NCBI RefSeq assembly: GCF_019166065.1
Contig: NZ_JAHTBN010000004.1
Span: 248,001 to 312,000, forward strand
Direction of reading: 5' to 3'
From: Candidimonas humi
GTDB lineage: Bacteria > Pseudomonadota > Gammaproteobacteria > Burkholderiales > Burkholderiaceae_B
DNA: 64,000 nt
Made by a program: the position numbers and the translations under genes. The notes beneath the pieces are model-generated. The model made no database searches and was not told where the DNA came from. It saw only the letters and a program-made list of their open reading frames with translations. Shown one piece after another: positions 60,648 through 64,000 of the stretch (position 1 is its first letter; each line of letters opens with the position of its first letter).

Positions 60648-60801
60648 GATTACGATATTCCCGCGCCGGTCCGGGGCCGTTTTCTTGCGGCTCCCCGGCG
60701 CATCCCCGGCCGGCGGCGAGCCCGTCCCATGGCATTGCGCACCCGTATCGAGAGGCCTGCGGGCTGGCCGGGCCGCAGGCGTCCGAGCATAGGCACAGAC
60801 A

Positions 60802-61530
60802 ATGATCGAGAACAGATTCCAGGGCCGTTTCCTGGGCGTCCTGGGCGGCATGGGGCCCTTGGCCGGCGCCTTCTTCATGACGCGCCTGGTGGCGCTGACC
60901 GAAGCCGAGCGCGACCAGCAGCACATGCCGGCCGTATTGTGGAACGACCCTCGCATACCGGATCGCCTGGCGGCGTGTTTCGGCAATGGCGAAGACCCGC
61001 TGCCCTGGATGCAGAACGGCATAGACCGGCTGGTAGGCATGGGAGCCGGGGCGATCGCCATTCCTTGCAACACGGCGCATATCTGGTACGAGCGCCTGGC
61101 CGCCGCCACGCCGGTGCCCGTGCTGCATATCGTGCAATCGGTGCTTAACGCCTTGCGCCGGCGCGGTGTCGATCGGGGGCGCATAGGCCTGATGGGTACC
61201 TCGGCGACCCTCGGGCTGGGGCTCTACCAGCGGGCGCTGCAGGCGCAAGGCTACGAATGCGTGGTCCCTTCCGCAGAAGAGATCGAGCGCTATTGCACGC
61301 CCTGCATCGCGCTGGTCAAGACCAACCGCATCGAACAGTCGCTGGCGCCGGCGCTGGAGTGCATACGGTTGCTGCGCGACCGCGGCATCGATGCGCTGGT
61401 GCTGGGGTGCACCGAGCTGCCGCTGGCGCTACCCGAACCGCAGCGCCTGGCGCTGGGGCTGCCCGTCGTGGATTCCGTCGATGCCCTGGCCATCGACGCG
61501 CTGTCCTGGTATCGCTCGGAAAGCGCCTGA
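60802..61530 (+). CDS. Aspartate/glutamate racemase-family protein
   Basis: 242 residues. GVLGGMGPLAGAFFM at the N-terminus, CNTAH near residue 91 and GCTELPL near residue 202 supply the two catalytic Cys of cofactor-independent racemases. Probably an amino acid racemase; relatives act on aspartate or hydantoin. It stands between the E1 gene and a TRAP-type receptor gene on the same strand. Confidence 0.92.
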   Translation: MIENRFQGRFLGVLGGMGPLAGAFFMTRLVALTEAERDQQHMPAVLWNDPRIPDRLAACFGNGEDPLPWMQNGIDRLVGMGAGAIAIPCNTAHIWYERLAAATPVPVLHIVQSVLNALRRRGVDRGRIGLMGTSATLGLGLYQRALQAQGYECVVPSAEEIERYCTPCIALVKTNRIEQSLAPALECIRLLRDRGIDALVLGCTELPLALPEPQRLALGLPVVDSVDALAIDALSWYRSESA

Positions 61531-61656
61531 AATCGCTGCGGGGGCCGGCATGGCCGCCGCCGGCCCGATCGGGCTCAGGGTTTCCCATGGTTTCGGTATG
61601 CGGGGCGGTACGGGAAAATTTCCCCACACCACTTCAAAACACCAGGGGAAGCCAGC

Positions 61657-62655
61657 ATGAAAGCCAGCAAATGCCGCTACGCGGCCGCCAGTGCAGTCCT
61701 GTTTTCCGTTGTCGCCTTGCCCTGGGCCCAGGCCCAGCAGACCACTTTGCAGTTGATCAATGAATATCCGTCGACCTCGATCACGGCGGCGGCCGACCTG
61801 CAGTTTGCCGCCGCGGTCGGCAAGCAGTCCAAGGGCCGCATCGAGATCGAGACCCTGCAAGAAAAGAACGACCCGTACAAGGGCGTGGCGCAGGTGACTG
61901 CCGTCACCGAAGGCAAGACCCAGATGGGCACCTTGTTCGGCGGCATCCTGGGCGGCAAGGATTCCTTGTTCCTGCTTTCGTCCCTGCCGTTCGCGGCCCG
62001 CGACTTCAAGCAGGCCAAGGCCTTGTACACCTGCGCCGAACCGGCGCTGCAAGAGCATGTCAAGGCCTTGGGGGCGCACCTGCTGTATGTCACGCCTTGG
62101 CCGCCTTCGGGCATCTGGTCGGTGCGGCCACTGAAGAGCGTCGACGACGTCAAGGCGCTCAAGATCCGGACTTACGATGCGACCAGCAAATCGGTGTTCG
62201 AGCGCCTGGGCGCGCAAAGCGTGGCCTTGCCTTACTCGGCGCTGGCCGCGAAGCTGGCGGCCGGGGATGTGAACGCGGTGCTTACATCCGGCGACGGCGG
62301 GGCCGGCCGCAAGTTGTGGGACCATTTGCCCAATTTCACGGCGGTCAGCTATTCGATTCCGCTCAGCTACACCATCATCAATGCCGAAGCATGGAACAAG
62401 CTGGGCAAAGACGACCAGGCGATACTCACCAGCGCGGCGCAGCAAGTGGCCGCTGCGTCGTGGGCCGGCGTCGAGCAGCGCATCGCGGCCAACTATGCCC
62501 GTATGCGCGAGCACAAGATGACGCTCGACACCACGCCGCCCGAGGCGATCATGGCGGCCCTGAAGCAGGCCGGCGCCGATGAAACCAAGGCATGGCTGGA
62601 AAAAAACAAGCTGTCCGAAAAAGACGCGGCCTGCCTCTCTAAGGCCGGCTCCTGA
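61657..62655 (+). CDS. TRAP-transporter DctP-family substrate-binding protein, orphan
   Basis: 332 residues: signal peptide CRYAAASAVLFSVVALPWAQA, then TTLQLINEYPSTSITAAADLQFA, SKGRIEIETLQ, VTEGKTQMGTLFGGIL and DVKALKIRTYDAT, where the Arg of LKIR is the carboxylate clamp of DctP proteins. No DctQM genes follow. ATG preceded by GGGGAAG. Ligand probably an organic acid or amino acid; the upstream racemase may share the pathway. Confidence 0.9.
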   Translation: MKASKCRYAAASAVLFSVVALPWAQAQQTTLQLINEYPSTSITAAADLQFAAAVGKQSKGRIEIETLQEKNDPYKGVAQVTAVTEGKTQMGTLFGGILGGKDSLFLLSSLPFAARDFKQAKALYTCAEPALQEHVKALGAHLLYVTPWPPSGIWSVRPLKSVDDVKALKIRTYDATSKSVFERLGAQSVALPYSALAAKLAAGDVNAVLTSGDGGAGRKLWDHLPNFTAVSYSIPLSYTIINAEAWNKLGKDDQAILTSAAQQVAAASWAGVEQRIAANYARMREHKMTLDTTPPEAIMAALKQAGADETKAWLEKNKLSEKDAACLSKAGS

Positions 62656-63023
62656 TCGCGGCCCGACACTCCGGATATGGCCTGGCGAGGGGATCGGTGG
62701 TATAGTCTATAAGCTTTCCGGCACGAAATCGAGCCATGTGCTTTCGTGCAGGGCCCTAGCGTCGTTCTCCCTCCTTTGCCAGATTTATTCGGCTATTTCG
62801 ATAGCGCTTTTTTCTGGCTGCCCCTCGTTCGCAGCGCATATTCCTGTGAACCAGCCGCTGGACAGAGTTCACCTGTCGCACGCGCCTGGCGCGTCATCCC
62901 GCCAAGTCTACGGCTTCTTCCTTGAAGCCGGTATTTCCTCGTGGCCGAAGCACTTGGCTATATCGACGCCCGAGGCGCGCGGCAGTTCCTTGCCTTGTTT
63001 TTTATAAATCAGGAGTAATTCAT
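62656..63023 (+). other. Long leader region before infA
   Basis: 368 bases without a gene. A TATAGT-like -10 is at 62701-62706 and a perfect 8-bp stem, GCACGAAA with TTTCGTGC, is at 62721-62749. If transcription starts near 62715, infA has a leader of about 300 bases. Nothing else is recognised. Confidence 0.4.
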
Positions 63024-63284
63024 TTGCCTAAAGAAGAGCTTATTGAAATGCGCGGTGTCGTCGACGAAGTCCTGCCCGATTCGCGTTTTCGTGTGACATT
63101 GCAAAACGGCCATGCGCTGATCGCCTACACGGGCGGCAAGATGCGCAAGCACCACATCCGTATCCTGGCCGGAGATGACGTGTCGCTGGAGCTTTCTCCG
63201 TATGACCTGAGCAAAGGCCGTATTACGTTTCGCCATCTCAAGGAACGAGGCCCCGGGCCTGCGTCCCGTTCGGCGCGCCGTTGA
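63024..63284 (+). CDS. infA: Translation initiation factor IF-1
   Basis: 86 residues of the IF-1 S1-type OB fold: [40 protein letters not shown] and [20 protein letters not shown]. The family start lies at TTG 63024, ten bases after AGGAG; an ATG at 62922 in the same frame would add 34 residues foreign to IF-1. IF-1 binds the 30S A site. Many betaproteobacteria have two infA genes, and this resembles the longer-tailed copy ([11 protein letters not shown] at the end). Confidence 0.93.
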   Translation: MPKEELIEMRGVVDEVLPDSRFRVTLQNGHALIAYTGGKMRKHHIRILAGDDVSLELSPYDLSKGRITFRHLKERGPGPASRSARR

Positions 63285-63555
63285 TTTTCTGCGCCGCCGG
63301 CTCGAAAGGCCCTGCGGCAAGCCGCATGTAGTTCGTTACCGGACAGGCCGGAAAGGCGCCGATCGCCTGCCGATGCGCTCGCGCAGGGTCTTCGGCCGCC
63401 CTGGCGGCATGCGGCATCTTGTCGGCCCGCTTGCCGCCGGCGTGACAGCCCAGCGATAGCCTTAAGGCAATCGCTGCGATAAACAGAATGAATTGGCTGT
63501 TTCAAATTGACAGGATTACCGTGACAGCTCCTATATTTAGAATAAGGAGCTAGTC

Positions 63556-64000
63556 ATGTCAGAAATTCTAGGGCCTCAAAGACTCGGCCCATTGACTCCG
63601 CTGGTCGGGGAATGGGAAGGCAACGACGGCATAGACCTGTCCTATCACAACGACGACGACATTACCGGCCAGACCACTTATTTCGAGAAGGCCAAGTTCA
63701 CGCCCATACCCAAGCAGGAAAACGGCCAGCAGAAACTCGAAGGCCTGAAATACGAAATGACGGCATGGCGCCACGGCGAAGAGGCGATGATCCCGTTCCA
63801 TGACGAAGTGGGCTTCCTGCTGTGGGACAAGGCCGATGGCCAGGTGATACGCACCGTGGTGTTCGGGCGCGGTATCGCGATTCAGGCCGGCGCCACCGCC
63901 AAGGACCGCGACAAAGTGCTGCGTTTCAAGGCCGACCCGGGCGAGCCCTGTTATGGCATCTTGCAGAACAAGTATCTGCTGCGCCGCGCCGAACTGCAGG
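63556..64000 (+). CDS. FABP-like heme-binding (nitrobindin/DUF1794) protein, 3' truncated
   Basis: 148 residues are visible and the frame runs off the window. After SEILGPQRLGPLTPL comes VGEWEGNDGIDLSYHNDD, TYFEKAKFTPIP, MTAWRHGEEAMIPFHDEVGF and VIRTVVFGRGIAIQAG, the beta-barrel pattern of nitrobindin/THAP4-like proteins. It would bind a small ligand, perhaps heme or lipid. AAGGAG lies before the ATG at 63556. Confidence 0.85.
   Translation, partial: MSEILGPQRLGPLTPLVGEWEGNDGIDLSYHNDDDITGQTTYFEKAKFTPIPKQENGQQKLEGLKYEMTAWRHGEEAMIPFHDEVGFLLWDKADGQVIRTVVFGRGIAIQAGATAKDRDKVLRFKADPGEPCYGILQNKYLLRRAELQ

Noticed and set aside
62922-63023. N-terminally extended IF-1 from ATG 62922
   Set aside because: The extra 34 residues are Arg/Pro-rich and foreign to IF-1; TTG 63024 has a good ribosome site at the conserved start.

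Overview
The window looks like a chromosomal segment of a high-GC betaproteobacterium of the Alcaligenaceae, most likely Bordetella or a close relative such as Achromobacter. The grounds are seven periplasmic binding proteins of the Bug type (the family expanded in Bordetella), the composition, and a recognisable chromosomal backbone: trpC-trpD-trpG, trpE, gph, rpe, apaG, mltA, a UbiH-like gene, a DsbC-like gene, ohr and infA. All functions are inferred from translated sequence and motifs; no database search was possible.

Layout. 1-9957 is accessory catabolism: the end of a Bug gene, a LysR regulator, a flavin monooxygenase, an IclR regulator, and a divergent operon for a two-component aromatic-ring Rieske dioxygenase (reductase, alpha, SDR dehydrogenase, beta, 60-aa protein), followed by a convergent DSD1-type PLP enzyme. 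10043-13765 is trpG-trpD-trpC plus a HIT domain fused in frame to uracil-DNA glycosylase. 14330-26290 is a second catabolic block (class II aldolase, metallo-beta-lactamase-fold hydrolase, Ldh2-type dehydrogenase, pyrone-dicarboxylate-hydrolase-like amidohydrolase, HpcH/HpaI aldolase, D-2-hydroxyacid dehydrogenase, two LysR regulators, four Bug proteins). 26350-28880 is trpE, its attenuator and gph. 29150-38092 is a third block of visibly lower GC: a PcaR-type IclR gene and a divergent nine-gene operon (flavin monooxygenase, DUF2783, CoA ligase, DUF35 zinc ribbon, thiolase-fold protein lacking the usual cysteine, Old Yellow Enzyme, NIPSNAP, Bug). 38135-42302 is a citryl-CoA-lyase-like, CoA ligase and Bug operon with a divergent IclR gene. 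42330-48974 is housekeeping. 49174-56491 is a Fur-type iron locus (PepSY membrane protein, small membrane protein, MFS exporter, PiuC hydroxylase, TonB receptor, Sel1 protein). 56648-64000 holds a stress protein, an Lrp/E1 dehydrogenase pair, a racemase, a TRAP binding protein, infA and a nitrobindin-like gene.

How it fits together. The tryptophan genes are in two transcription units, trpE and trpGDC, 12.5 kb apart. Each is preceded by a short leader peptide with clustered Trp codons: YWRWWR before trpE, with a textbook terminator, and QWWRFR before trpG, with mutually exclusive stems but no U-run. Catabolic modules sit between backbone genes, each with a local regulator and one or more Bug proteins. 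That pattern suggests repeated acquisition of substrate-specific uptake and degradation cassettes at this locus.

The strongest candidates for something undescribed are the doubled trp attenuation, the 30.2-38.1 kb CoA-dependent operon, the HIT-UNG fusion, and an octanucleotide repeat abutting a Fur-type promoter.
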